Shown: positions 1 to 9,580, counted from the stretch's first letter. The stretch is DNA of 64,000 nucleotides from Macrococcus capreoli (GCF_025628935.1 NZ_JAOTIS010000004.1:115725-179724), one strand, 5' to 3'. Program-made: numbers and translations. The notes: generated by a model from the letters alone, not told the origin.

Positions 1-1
1 T

Positions 2-646
2 TATGTAACAATGGTGCCTGGTGAATTAGTATTAACAGCAATTCCATTAAATATTATTAACGCAATTATTATTTCAGCAATTTTAAACCCTGTTAAGGTT
101 ACAGAAGAAGAAGATTACGTTGTTGAAATCAATAATGAAAACCGTCAGCCGTTCTTCTCATTCTTAGGAGATTCAGTTATTGGTGCTGGTAAATTAATCT
201 TAATCATCATCGCATTCTTAATTGCATTTGTATCTTTAGCGCACTTTGCAGATATGTTATTAGGATTAATTAACAAAGACTTAAAATTAGACTTAATTTT
301 AGGTTGGGTAATGGCGCCATTTGCTTTATTACTTGGTTTACCTTGGGATCAAGCGGTTACAGTTGGTGCACATATGGCGAAGAAAGTTATTACTAACGAA
401 TTCGTTGTTATGATTGATATTCAAAAAGCACTTCCTAAAATGGATACACATATGAAAGCTGTATTAGTAACATTCTTAATTTCATTCGCTAACTTCTCTA
501 CAGTAGGTATGATTATTGGATGTTTAAAAGGTATTGTTGACATGAAGACATCTGACTTTGTTGCAAAATACGTACCAATGATGTTACTTGCAGGGATTTT
601 AGTATCATTATTATCTGCAGGATTCGTTGGATTATTCAGCTGGTAA
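2..646 (+). CDS. nupC: NupC-family concentrative nucleoside transporter, C-terminal part
   Basis: The reading frame is open from the window edge, so the gene begins upstream; the visible part is about 214 residues. It is very hydrophobic, with at least four membrane segments separated by short loops. The order (gate-like segment, a GWVMAPFA/LLGLPW stretch, a GVHM-like 'VGAHMAKK', then 'SFANFSTVGMIIG') matches the C-terminal transport domain of CNT/NupC symporters, which import nucleosides with protons or sodium. The first in-window ATG at 11 is internal, not the start. Family call is strong; substrate range is inferred from the family. Confidence 0.85.
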   Translation, partial: YVTMVPGELVLTAIPLNIINAIIISAILNPVKVTEEEDYVVEINNENRQPFFSFLGDSVIGAGKLILIIIAFLIAFVSLAHFADMLLGLINKDLKLDLILGWVMAPFALLLGLPWDQAVTVGAHMAKKVITNEFVVMIDIQKALPKMDTHMKAVLVTFLISFANFSTVGMIIGCLKGIVDMKTSDFVAKYVPMMLLAGILVSLLSAGFVGLFSW

Positions 647-683
647 GATTTAATAATAACTTCATAAAGAATTAATAATGACT

Positions 684-692
684 TGTTATAAT
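684..692 (+). promoter_or_regulatory. Extended -10 promoter for the small basic peptide gene
   Basis: A perfect TATAAT at 687-692 is preceded by TGT at 684-686, the extended -10 form, about 37 bp before the ATG at 730. No good -35 hexamer is seen at normal spacing. Confidence 0.5.
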
Positions 693-729
693 AGCATTGT
701 AAAAAAGCGAATAAGGGAGACGGTTCTTT

Positions 730-807
730 ATGAAAAGACTGTTAAGAGATCTTAGAAGACGCTTGAAACGTGCATTTAAATCAAATAAAAAGTCGTTAGC
801 AAACTAA
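730..807 (+). CDS. Small, strongly basic 25-residue peptide of unknown function
   Basis: ATG to TAA gives 25 residues starting MKRLLRDLRRRLKRAFK; about half of them are Lys or Arg, with regularly spaced Leu/Ala/Phe that could form a cationic amphipathic helix. A GGGAG-type ribosome binding site lies at about 715-720, an extended -10 promoter upstream and a strong terminator starts at its stop codon, so it forms a complete one-gene transcription unit. I do not recognise the family. It has no signal peptide or membrane segment. It could bind nucleic acid or membranes, or be the decoded part of a small RNA; this is inference. Confidence 0.5.
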   Translation: MKRLLRDLRRRLKRAFKSNKKSLAN

Positions 808-843
808 AGCAGGATTGGGTACTTACCCAATCCTGCTTTTCCT
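806..843 (+). terminator. Rho-independent terminator after the small peptide gene
   Basis: A 16-bp perfect inverted repeat (806-821 and 824-839, arm beginning AAAGCAGGATTGGG) with a minimal loop is followed by a T-rich run (837-850). It overlaps the stop codon of the peptide gene. Confidence 0.85.
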
Positions 844-971
844 TTATTTTGATGTATGTGTATAATATTGAAAAAATTAGCGAGGTGAAAGTATTTTTGA
901 AAACTTTTTGAACATGTTTAAACGTTGATATGACGTAGTTTTGTATCACTGGAAAAAGTTTTTTGTACTAA

Positions 972-989
972 TTGTGAAAAAAATCACAA
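972..989. promoter_or_regulatory. Rex-type redox operator upstream of lctP-ldh
   Basis: The 18-mer TTGTGAAAAAAATCACAA is a perfect palindrome at both TTGTGA half-sites. The known Rex consensus in Firmicutes is TTGTGAA-W4-TTCACAA. It lies eight bases before the -35 hexamer of the lctP promoter, where Rex, a sensor of the NADH/NAD ratio, would repress lactate genes in aerobic cells. Binding is inferred from the match and the target genes. Confidence 0.75.
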
Positions 990-996
990 AAAACAC

Positions 997-1025
997 TTGC
1001 TTCTCAATGATATCCGTTGTATATT
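997..1025 (+). promoter_or_regulatory. Predicted sigma-A promoter of lctP-ldh
   Basis: TTGCTT at 997-1002 and TATATT at 1020-1025 are separated by 17 bp, the ideal sigma-A spacing. This predicts a 5' leader of roughly 95 bases before lctP. Confidence 0.55.
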
Positions 1026-1036
1026 GTAACTGTACC

Positions 1037-1097
1037 AAGTAGCAACAGATAAAAATAGATACAGTTTTCTTTATTTTCATACTCACGGTTGCTACTT
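1037..1097 (+). promoter_or_regulatory. Long-range stem in the lctP 5' leader
   Basis: AAGTAGCAAC at 1037-1046 is perfectly complementary to GTTGCTACTT at 1088-1097, enclosing a 41-base A/T-rich loop. The structure begins near the predicted transcript start and ends about 15 bases before the ribosome binding site (GAGAAGG), so it could stabilise the mRNA or affect initiation. There is no U-tract, so it is not a terminator. Confidence 0.45.
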
Positions 1098-1128
1098 AAA
1101 TCGAAAAAACAGAGAGAAGGAAAAGCAA

Positions 1129-2724
1129 ATGTTCGTAAATTCATTTGATCCATTCAACAATTTAGCTTTATCAGCAATTATCGCAGCAGTACCGATTATT
1201 TTATTCTTACTTTGCTTAACGCTTTTCAAGATGAAAGGTATTCATGCAGCGTTATTAACATTGATCGTTACAGCGATTATTGCATTATTTGTATTTAAAT
1301 TACCAGGTGCTGTAGCAGTTGGTGGGGTAACTGAGGGGGTTGTTCAAGGTTTATTCCCGATTGGTTACATTATTATCATGGCAGTCTGGTTATATAAAGT
1401 GTCAGTTGAAAGTGGTAAATTTCAAATTATTCAAGATTCCATTGCAGGTATATCAGCCGATCAACGTATTCAACTTTTATTAATCGGTTATTGCTTTAAC
1501 GCATTTTTAGAAGGTGCAGCAGGCTTTGGTGTACCCATCGCAATTTGTTCTGTATTACTTGTTCAATTAGGGTTTAATCCATTGAAAGCCGCAATGTTCT
1601 GTTTAATTGCAAATGGTGCATCTGGTGCATTCGGCGCAATAGGTATTCCGGTTGGTATCGTGAATACGTTAGGTTTAAAAGGTGGCGTTACAGCAATGGA
1701 CGTCTCACAAATGACAGCTTTCACTTTACCAATCATTAATATCGCAATTCCATTTTTATTAATCTTTGTTTTAGATGGCTTCAAAGGTATTAAAGAAACA
1801 TTACCTGCAATCTTAATTTCAGGTGTGGTTTACACAGTAGCACAAGCTGTAATTACATTATTTATGGGTCCTGAACTTGCAGCGTTATTACCAGCATTAT
1901 TAGCAATGGCAGCATTAGCGATTTTCTGTAGTAAATGGCAACCGAAAAATATATTCAGATTATCAAATGATGACGTCAAAATAACAACACATCCGATAAA
2001 AGAAATTGTATTAGCATGGAGTCCTTTCTATTTATTAACTGGATTTGTATTAGTTTGGAGCTTACCAGCATTTAAAGCATTATTTTTACCAGAAGGGCCA
2101 TTAGCCAAAGCGGTAATTCAATATCAAATGCCTGGTACGTTCAATGAAACATTGAAAAAAGGCGTGATGCTTAAATTAGATTTAATAGGTGCAACAGGTA
2201 CAGCGATTTTACTAGCAGTGCTATTTACGATCATTCTTTCACCTAAAATTAATTTAAGTAAAGGCTTTAATTTATTAGGTAAAACAATTAAAGAATTATG
2301 GATCCCAATCGTTACAATTTGTGCAATCTTAGCAATCGCAAAATTAACAACATATGGTGGTTTAACTGTCGCAATGGGTCAAGCAATTGCTAAAACAGGT
2401 TCAATCTTCCCATTATTATCACCTATCTTAGGTTGGATTGGCGTATTTATGACAGGATCAGTAGTCAACAACAACGTATTATTTGCTTCAATTCAAGCAA
2501 CAGCAGCAAGTACAATTGGAACCAACCCAGCATTATTAGTTGCCGCGAATACAGCAGGTGGTGTAATGGCGAAACTTATTTCACCACAATCGATTGCAAT
2601 TGCAACAGCAGCTGTTGGTGCGGTTGGTCAAGAATCTAAATTGTTAAATATGACATTGAAATATAGTATTGGATTATTAGTATTCGTGTGTATCTGGACA
2701 TTTGTATTAAGTTTAGTGCTTTAA
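1129..2724 (+). CDS. lctP: L-lactate permease
   Basis: A 531-residue, highly hydrophobic protein of the LctP/LldP family, which imports or exports L-lactate (and glycolate) with protons across the cell membrane. About a dozen membrane segments can be seen, plus the family-typical stretches 'FNAFLEGAAGFGVPIAI' (around residue 123) and 'GSVVNNNVLFASIQATAA' near residue 445. Length is normal. The ATG follows a GAGAAGG ribosome binding site. It is co-directional with ldh 61 bp downstream with no terminator between them, and a Rex-type operator sits upstream, so both probably respond to NADH. It likely exports lactate in fermentation and may import it for the Lut pathway at 15.7-18.6 kb. Confidence 0.93.
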   Translation: MFVNSFDPFNNLALSAIIAAVPIILFLLCLTLFKMKGIHAALLTLIVTAIIALFVFKLPGAVAVGGVTEGVVQGLFPIGYIIIMAVWLYKVSVESGKFQIIQDSIAGISADQRIQLLLIGYCFNAFLEGAAGFGVPIAICSVLLVQLGFNPLKAAMFCLIANGASGAFGAIGIPVGIVNTLGLKGGVTAMDVSQMTAFTLPIINIAIPFLLIFVLDGFKGIKETLPAILISGVVYTVAQAVITLFMGPELAALLPALLAMAALAIFCSKWQPKNIFRLSNDDVKITTHPIKEIVLAWSPFYLLTGFVLVWSLPAFKALFLPEGPLAKAVIQYQMPGTFNETLKKGVMLKLDLIGATGTAILLAVLFTIILSPKINLSKGFNLLGKTIKELWIPIVTICAILAIAKLTTYGGLTVAMGQAIAKTGSIFPLLSPILGWIGVFMTGSVVNNNVLFASIQATAASTIGTNPALLVAANTAGGVMAKLISPQSIAIATAAVGAVGQESKLLNMTLKYSIGLLVFVCIWTFVLSLVL

Positions 2725-2770
2725 TTCATCAATTTCATTACTCAAAGTATTCATTAAAAAAACAATATAA

Positions 2771-3724
<954 letters not shown>

Positions 3725-3745
3725 TATGTTTAAATATTAACGTTT

Positions 3746-3776
3746 AAGGGCATCATGCTAATGATGCTCTTTTTTG
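3746..3776 (+). terminator. Terminator of the lctP-ldh unit
   Basis: GGGCATCAT (3748-3756) pairs with ATGATGCTC (3761-3769) across a four-base loop, followed by TTTTTT. Confidence 0.85.
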
Positions 3777-3846
3777 TGCACGTGGATTGAAATTCGTTGT
3801 AATGTTCGTTACACTTACAATCGATTTTAACTAGAAGGAGGATAAA

Positions 3847-4698
3847 ATGAAAGCAATCAAAAATTTAAACTTATCATTAAAATCAATATTCTTCGTACTG
3901 CTTGGATCGCTTATCTTTTCATTAGCAGTCAACATGTTTATCATTCCTGCCAACCTTGGTGAAGGTGGTGTCACAGGGATGTCTTTAATCTTCTTATATA
4001 GCTTTGGATGGTCACCTGCAATTACAACATTAATTATGAATATCGTCTTATTGATTGTTGGATATCAATTTCTTTCTAAACGTTCGATGGCATTAACGAT
4101 TATTTCAATCGTTGCGTTGTCCATCTTTTTGAAATTGACGGAACCGTTACAACTACATCTTAAAGAAGTATTAGTGAGTACAATCTTTGGTGGCTTTATG
4201 GTCGGTGTTGGAATAGGTATGATCGTACTCGTTGGAGGAACGACGGCTGGGACAACGATATTAGCGCGTATTGCACATAAATATTTAGATGTAAGTACGT
4301 CGTATGCATTGCTATTTTTTGATTTGATTGTCGTGGCAATTTCGTTAACCGTTATTCCAGTAGAGAAAGCACTACTCACAGTATTAAGTTTGTATATCGG
4401 TACGAAATCAATGGATTTAATTATTGAGGGCGTTAATCCGAAAAAGGCGATTACAATTATTTCACAAAAGCCTGATCCGATTGCTAGAATGTTAGATGAG
4501 GATATCGGTCGAGGTATCACAATATTAAATGGTCGAGGGTATTATACGAAACGAGAAACAGAAGTGTTGTATTGCGTTATTAATAAACTACAGTTAACGA
4601 AGACGAAACGAATGATTAAGCAAATCGATGAAGATGCATTTGTTGTAGTACATGATGTTCGTGATGTGTTAGGTAATGGATTTATAAATGAAGATTAA
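3847..4698 (+). CDS. YitT/DUF2179 family membrane protein
   Basis: 283 residues. Five or so membrane helices fill residues 12-190, including a glycine-rich 'GVGIGMIVLVGGTTAGTTILA' region, followed by a soluble C-terminal domain of about 85 residues (from 'NPKKAITIIS') typical of DUF2179. This is the architecture of the YitT/YpjC/YqfU family in Firmicutes, whose biochemical role is not established. The ATG has an AGAAGGAGG ribosome binding site. The stop codon overlaps the nagB ribosome binding site, so the two genes are probably cotranscribed. Confidence 0.85.
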   Translation: MKAIKNLNLSLKSIFFVLLGSLIFSLAVNMFIIPANLGEGGVTGMSLIFLYSFGWSPAITTLIMNIVLLIVGYQFLSKRSMALTIISIVALSIFLKLTEPLQLHLKEVLVSTIFGGFMVGVGIGMIVLVGGTTAGTTILARIAHKYLDVSTSYALLFFDLIVVAISLTVIPVEKALLTVLSLYIGTKSMDLIIEGVNPKKAITIISQKPDPIARMLDEDIGRGITILNGRGYYTKRETEVLYCVINKLQLTKTKRMIKQIDEDAFVVVHDVRDVLGNGFINED

Positions 4699-4710
4699 GG
4701 AGTAGTGATC

Positions 4711-5436
4711 ATGGAATTTATAAATTTAGGGAGTACAACGCTTGCGGCACAATATGTAGCGATTGAATTACTGAGACAAATTCAAAGTAATAAACGATCG
4801 AAGTTAGGACTAGCGACAGGTGGTACAATGGAACCTGTTTATGCACAACTTGTCCAATTGATTCAATCTAATCCAGTTGATTTGTCTGAAATTCAAACAT
4901 TTAATTTAGATGAATATTATGAGCTGGATACAGAAAGTAAGCAAAGTTACTTATTTTATATGAAGCATCATTTATTCAATCATATTGATATACGACCTGA
5001 ACAATATAATTTTCCTAATAATGATTCAGTACAGCTGGAAGCGGATAATGAAGCATATGATAGATTGATTATGCAAGATCATCCGATTAATCTTCAGTTA
5101 CTGGGAATTGGTACGAATGGACATATTGGATTTAACGAACCAGGTACACCATTTGATTCAAATACGAGAATGGTAGAGTTAACGAACGAGACGATACAAG
5201 CAAATGCCAGATATTTTGATAGTATTGAGGAAGTTTCGACGAAAGCGGTAACGATGGGGATAAGATCGATTATAAAATCGCATCGTATTATATTGCTGGC
5301 AACAGGTGAGAAGAAGAAGCCTATAATGAAACAATTATTTCAAATGAAATATCCAGATGAAGTGATACCTGCAAGTGTACTGATTCATCATCCAAATGTA
5401 TTAGTCGTTACGGATGATGCAGCATCACCGTATTAG
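4711..5436 (+). CDS. nagB: Glucosamine-6-phosphate deaminase
   Basis: 241 residues of the NagB family, which converts glucosamine 6-phosphate to fructose 6-phosphate and ammonia, linking amino-sugar use to glycolysis. Seen: 'LGLATGGTMEPVY' phosphate-binding loop (about 32-44), 'TFNLDEYYEL' with the catalytic Asp (about 68), and 'GIGTNGHIGFNEPG' (about 131-144). I chose ATG 4711 because AAGGAG at 4697-4702 is 8 nt away; an in-frame GTG at 4705 is too close. No nagA is adjacent. It directly follows the YitT gene and ends before a bidirectional terminator. Confidence 0.92.
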   Translation: MEFINLGSTTLAAQYVAIELLRQIQSNKRSKLGLATGGTMEPVYAQLVQLIQSNPVDLSEIQTFNLDEYYELDTESKQSYLFYMKHHLFNHIDIRPEQYNFPNNDSVQLEADNEAYDRLIMQDHPINLQLLGIGTNGHIGFNEPGTPFDSNTRMVELTNETIQANARYFDSIEEVSTKAVTMGIRSIIKSHRIILLATGEKKKPIMKQLFQMKYPDEVIPASVLIHHPNVLVVTDDAASPY

Positions 5437-5526
5437 AAATTGAGGGAATAGGGTGAGTGAACCGCTTGTAAGGTTTGCAGCTCAGTCGCGACGTAAAACA
5501 GTGATAATTAAACCGCATAGCAACAC

Positions 5527-5572
5527 AAAAAAGCTACGCCAAAATTAACAAACGATTTTGGCGTAGCTTTTT
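5527..5572. terminator. Bidirectional terminator between nagB and the convergent reductase gene
   Basis: An 18-bp near-perfect stem (arm AAAAAGCTACGCCAAAAT) with a nine-base loop, flanked by A-runs on the left and T-runs on the right, so it can terminate transcripts from both sides. Confidence 0.88.
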
Positions 5573-5577
5573 AATGA

Positions 5578-6615
5578 TTAATCTTTAAAGAGTTTTTGTT
5601 TAATCTTTTCGTTTTCTTCTTCAAAAATAGGATTATGACTTGATACAATTCCATGTGAAGCGGCTTTTGGATCAAGATACATCTTAATTTGGTTGATTGA
5701 TGTTGCGGCATCATGGAAACAACCGATAATAAGATTAACTTTCGCATCGTGCTTTAATATATCACCGATAGCATAAATGCCGGGTGTGTTTGTAGAGGTA
5801 TTAGCATTTCCTTTAATATAGAAATCATCTACACGTTCAAACTGAACGGTACTTTCATTTAATAATTCACAATCCATATGGAAACCATGATTAATAATCA
5901 CATCGTCAACATCTAGCTTACTGATGGTATCGTCGATATTATGAATAATTTCAACTTGCTTGATTTCATCATCTTCAGCAATCAGTGAATGTATCGTTTG
6001 ATTCGTTATTTTTACGACACCTAAATCATCTAACTGACGTACTGTTTCTTCATGACCTTTGAAATCTTCTTTGCGACAAATAATATGTACGCTTTTAGCA
6101 AAAGGTGCAATATCATGCGCCCAGTCCACTGCTGCGTTACCACCACCTGAAATCAGCACACGTTTATTTTTAAATCGCTTTAACGAAGGAACAACATAAT
6201 GCAAATTGTTCACTTCATAGCGTTCAGCGCCTTCAATATCCAGTTTGATTGGCTTAATAATCCCTGAACCGACAGCAACAATGACCGTTTTAGAATGGTA
6301 TATCCCTTGATTTGTCTCAACAATAAAATGATAGTCATTAACTTTTTTTATATCCGTTACAACTGTATTTAAAATAACTTCCGGATTAAATGTTGTACCT
6401 TGTTTGATTAAATTCTTCATGATTTCTGAAGCGGGTTGTGGTGGTATTCCACCTGCATCCCAAACAATTTTCTCCGGAAATAAGTTAAGCTTCCCACCTA
6501 ATGTATCATTCTGATCGATGATGCGTACTTTCAAACCGCGAAGACCAGCGTAAAAAGCGGCATATAAACCTGCTGGTCCACCACCAATGATCGTTATATC
6601 TAATATGTTATTCAT
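5578..6615 (-). CDS. IruO-like NAD(P)H flavin oxidoreductase (ferredoxin-NADP reductase type 2 fold)
   Basis: 345 residues of the thioredoxin-reductase-like family: FAD motif GGGPAGLYAAFYA (11-23), a second nucleotide motif SGGGNAAVDWA (about 158-168) and a C-terminal 'GIYAIGDI' FAD motif. There is no redox-active CxxC, which separates it from thioredoxin reductase and fits ferredoxin/flavodoxin-NADP reductases and staphylococcal IruO, which reduces ferric siderophores and supports haem degradation. Its promoter region faces fhuCBG and shares the Fur box at 6676-6690, supporting an iron role. The exact electron acceptor is inferred. Confidence 0.8.
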   Translation of the reverse strand: MNNILDITIIGGGPAGLYAAFYAGLRGLKVRIIDQNDTLGGKLNLFPEKIVWDAGGIPPQPASEIMKNLIKQGTTFNPEVILNTVVTDIKKVNDYHFIVETNQGIYHSKTVIVAVGSGIIKPIKLDIEGAERYEVNNLHYVVPSLKRFKNKRVLISGGGNAAVDWAHDIAPFAKSVHIICRKEDFKGHEETVRQLDDLGVVKITNQTIHSLIAEDDEIKQVEIIHNIDDTISKLDVDDVIINHGFHMDCELLNESTVQFERVDDFYIKGNANTSTNTPGIYAIGDILKHDAKVNLIIGCFHDAATSINQIKMYLDPKAASHGIVSSHNPIFEEENEKIKQKLFKD

Positions 6616-6675
6616 ATGTTAGTCTCCCTAATTATCTTGCTTTGAATGTTATTATACTATAAAATATAACAGTGT

Positions 6676-6690
6676 TGATAATGATTATCA
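6676..6690. promoter_or_regulatory. Fur box between the IruO-like gene and fhuCBG
   Basis: TGATAATGATTATCA is a perfect 7-1-7 palindrome identical to the Gram-positive Fur consensus. It lies 60 bp from the minus-strand start and 65 bp from fhuC, placed to repress both transcription units when iron is plentiful. Fur, PerR and Zur boxes are similar; the target genes favour Fur. Confidence 0.85.
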
Positions 6691-6755
6691 ATTAAATGAG
6701 AATCGTTTTGATTTAGACGTTCAACTGAATTGATATATATGAAAGAAGGATATAA

Positions 6756-7568
6756 ATGAATCGATTAGAAGGTAAGCAAATTACGATTAATTATGGTGAA
6801 CGAGATATAGTACGTAATTTGGATGTGTCAATCCCTGATGGTAAAGTGACATCGATTATCGGACCAAATGGTTGTGGCAAGTCAACGTTACTCAAGGCAT
6901 TATCGCGTATTTTAAATATATCACACGGTGAAGTTGTACTTGATGGAAAGAACATACATCAGCAGCCAACGAAAGAAGTTGCTAAGAAGATTGCGATTTT
7001 ACCACAATCACCAGATGTTGCTGATGGTTTAAGTGTATATGAACTTGTAAGTTATGGTCGCTTTCCTTATCAGAAAGGATTCGGTAGACTTTCGAAGCAG
7101 GATCATCATGAAATTGAATGGGCGCTGAAAGTCACAGGTACATTTGATTTTAAGGATAAGCATGTTAATGATTTAAGTGGCGGTCAACGCCAGCGTGTAT
7201 GGATAGCGATGGCACTAGCCCAGAAGACAGATATTATATTCCTCGATGAACCGACGACGTACTTAGATATTTCTCATCAATTAGAAATACTAGAACTTGT
7301 TCGAGCATTAAATGAACAGGAAAACTGCACGATTATTATGGTGCTGCACGACATTAATCAAGCCATTCGTTTCTCTGACCATATTATTGCGATGAAAGAT
7401 GGTCGAATTATTAAACAAGGGGATACAATGCATGTATTAACGAAAGATGTCTTAGAAACGGTATTTAATATCGATGCGGAATTAAGTGTAGACCCACGTA
7501 ATGGAAAGCCTATGCTCGTAACGTACGATTTGTTATGTAAGCATTATAGTAGGGATACCAATGGTTAA
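6756..7568 (+). CDS. fhuC: Ferric hydroxamate ABC transporter ATPase
   Basis: 270 residues with a Walker A GPNGCGKST (36-44), Q-loop 'ILPQSP', signature LSGGQRQR (about 142), Walker B 'IIFLDEPTT' and H-loop 'MVLHD'. The sequence is close to staphylococcal FhuC, the shared ATPase that energises import of several siderophores. The last 8 nt overlap fhuB, which indicates translational coupling. A GAAGGA ribosome binding site precedes the ATG. No substrate-binding lipoprotein (fhuD, sirA or htsA) lies nearby, so receptors must be elsewhere. Confidence 0.93.
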   Translation: MNRLEGKQITINYGERDIVRNLDVSIPDGKVTSIIGPNGCGKSTLLKALSRILNISHGEVVLDGKNIHQQPTKEVAKKIAILPQSPDVADGLSVYELVSYGRFPYQKGFGRLSKQDHHEIEWALKVTGTFDFKDKHVNDLSGGQRQRVWIAMALAQKTDIIFLDEPTTYLDISHQLEILELVRALNEQENCTIIMVLHDINQAIRFSDHIIAMKDGRIIKQGDTMHVLTKDVLETVFNIDAELSVDPRNGKPMLVTYDLLCKHYSRDTNG

Positions 7569-8577
7569 TCAAAGAGATGTAGTGGGTAGACGTCATTTAT
7601 TTTCCGGGAAATTATTCGTACTTATCTTAATGTTAACAGTACTATTACTATTAATGCTGATGCTTTCGTTTATGTTAGGTGTAAAAACGTACAGTTTAAC
7701 AACGATATTTGAAGCCATTTTCCGCTATCAAGATATTTCTGAGCATAATATCATTCGGGATATACGAATACCACGTGAAGTCGCTGCAATGCTCGTAGGT
7801 ATGTGTCTTGCATGTGGTGGTGCTGTAATGCAAGGCGTAACAAAGAATCCATTAGCAGATCCAGCCCTGATTGGTTTAAATTCAGGTGCCGCATTAGGTA
7901 TTAGCATATTATTTGCAATTTCAAGTGGTGCCAATTTCTTTGTGATCATACTAGCAGGGTTTATCGGTGCAATCGTTGGTGGAACAATTGTGTTGTTATT
8001 AGGATTAAGTAAAAAAGGTGGCTTTAATACGATGCGAATCATTTTAGCGGGTGCAGCGGTCAGTAGTTTATTGCTTGCAATTGCTGAAGGGATATCGCTT
8101 TATTTTAAGACAAATCAAAGTGCAATGCTTTGGTCGAGTGGTGGGCTAGCTGGGACAACTTGGTTACAACTTAAGATTGCCACACCGATGATTGTAGTTG
8201 TGATGATATTAATATTACTGATTGGTCATCAATTAACAGTATTATCTTTAGGGGATGAAATGGCACAAGGATTGGGTGTTAATTTAACGATGATACGCGT
8301 TGTCTTTTCGCTACTCACGATGATACTTGCAGGTATAGCTGTCGCAATGGCGGGTTCCCTTGCCTTTGTTGGCTTAATGATTCCTCATATCGCACGTATA
8401 TTTGTTGGTGTTGACTATCGTAAATTATTACCTGTCGCAACTTTATTGGGAGGAATATTTTTAGTGTTTTCGGACATGCTTGCACGAATGATGGGTGAGT
8501 CACCTGTCGGCGCAGTTGTTTCTATTATGGGTGTACCTTTCTTTATTTATCTCGTTAGAAAGCTGGGGATTTCATAA
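7561..8577 (+). CDS. fhuB: Siderophore ABC transporter permease FhuB
   Basis: 338 residues of the FecCD permease family with about nine to ten membrane helices. Family features include 'RIPREVAAMLVGMCLACGGAVMQ' split over residues 76-98, 'NPLADPALIGLNSGAA', and the ATPase-coupling segment near 'GSLAFVGLMIPHIAR' (about 265-279). It pairs with FhuG to form the membrane channel. The start lies inside the end of fhuC, and the stop overlaps the fhuG ATG by one base. Confidence 0.92.
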   Translation: MVNQRDVVGRRHLFSGKLFVLILMLTVLLLLMLMLSFMLGVKTYSLTTIFEAIFRYQDISEHNIIRDIRIPREVAAMLVGMCLACGGAVMQGVTKNPLADPALIGLNSGAALGISILFAISSGANFFVIILAGFIGAIVGGTIVLLLGLSKKGGFNTMRIILAGAAVSSLLLAIAEGISLYFKTNQSAMLWSSGGLAGTTWLQLKIATPMIVVVMILILLIGHQLTVLSLGDEMAQGLGVNLTMIRVVFSLLTMILAGIAVAMAGSLAFVGLMIPHIARIFVGVDYRKLLPVATLLGGIFLVFSDMLARMMGESPVGAVVSIMGVPFFIYLVRKLGIS

Positions 8578-9575
8578 TGCATACAAAAGCTAAAAATATT
8601 ACGACGCTTTTCGTTCTCCTCTTAATGTTGTTATCGATTATAACTGTAAGTATGACGGTCGGTGATTTCAAAATGGCACCGATGCAATTTATAAAAACAT
8701 TGTTTGGTATGGGAAATGAAACAGACACGATGGTATTGTATGAATTCCGAATGCCTCGCCTGCTTGTAACAATATTGTGTGGTGCTGCATTAAGTTTAAG
8801 TGGTGCACTATTACAAAGTATAACGAAAAATCCATTAGCTGATCCTGGGATTGTCGGTATTAATGCGGGAAGTGGTTTCTTTATCGCGTTGTTAATAATC
8901 TTTATGCCAGTTGATAGTAATAACTTTGTTTATATTTTACCGTTATTTAGCATGATTGGTGGGCTTATTACTGCTGCAGTAGTATTTATGTTAAGCAGTT
9001 CGCGTAGAGGGCTGAACCCGATGCAGATGGTTTTAACGGGTGTCGGATTATCAACAGCTTTAAGTGGGGCCATGATTATGATGACCTCAACTTTCAATAA
9101 AGAAGATGTTGAATTTATTTCTAAATGGCTCGGAGGTAATATTTGGGGTGATACATGGCCGTTCGTTGGAATGATTGCGTGTATCCTCCTGATTACGTTG
9201 CCGATTTTATTTATGAAGCTCAATATTCTTAATATATTAAACACGCATGAGCATATTTCGACAGGATTAGGTATCAATATTAACCGGGAGCGACTGTTGA
9301 TTTGTATTATTGCAGTGATGTTATGCGCTAGTGCTGTATCCATTTGCGGAAGCATTGCTTTTGTTGGTTTAATCGCACCACATATAGCAAGACAGCTTGT
9401 CGGTCCAAGACATCAAGCGTTTATACCGATAACATTATTGCTAGGAGCGATATTACTGAGCTTTGCAGATACGTTAGGTCGTTTGTTAATTGAACCAGCC
9501 GGTATGCCAGCGGGTATTATTGTCAGCATTATCGGTGCACCTTATTTTCTATATTTAATGCGTAAAGGTTTGTAA
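8577..9575 (+). CDS. fhuG: Siderophore ABC transporter permease FhuG
   Basis: 332 residues, second FecCD-type permease. It shares with FhuB the 'RMPRLLVTILCGAALSLSGALLQ' type N-terminal region, 'NPLADPGIVGINAGSG' and 'GSIAFVGLIAPHIAR' (about 258-272). TAATG overlap with fhuB implies coupled translation. It closes the fhuCBG operon, and a terminator follows within 10 bp. Confidence 0.92.
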   Translation: MHTKAKNITTLFVLLLMLLSIITVSMTVGDFKMAPMQFIKTLFGMGNETDTMVLYEFRMPRLLVTILCGAALSLSGALLQSITKNPLADPGIVGINAGSGFFIALLIIFMPVDSNNFVYILPLFSMIGGLITAAVVFMLSSSRRGLNPMQMVLTGVGLSTALSGAMIMMTSTFNKEDVEFISKWLGGNIWGDTWPFVGMIACILLITLPILFMKLNILNILNTHEHISTGLGININRERLLICIIAVMLCASAVSICGSIAFVGLIAPHIARQLVGPRHQAFIPITLLLGAILLSFADTLGRLLIEPAGMPAGIIVSIIGAPYFLYLMRKGL

Positions 9576-9580
9576 ATAAT

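Noticed and set aside
4065..4520. 151-codon open frame on the minus strand inside the YitT gene
   Set aside because: Lies wholly antisense to a well-supported gene, has no ribosome binding site, and its composition mirrors the complement of hydrophobic codons. The same applies to antisense frames at 7728-8042, 8930-9355, 24481-24960, 25738-26202 and 38566-39066.
5453..5548. 31-codon GTG frame after nagB
   Set aside because: It runs into the bidirectional terminator and has no convincing ribosome binding site or recognisable similarity.
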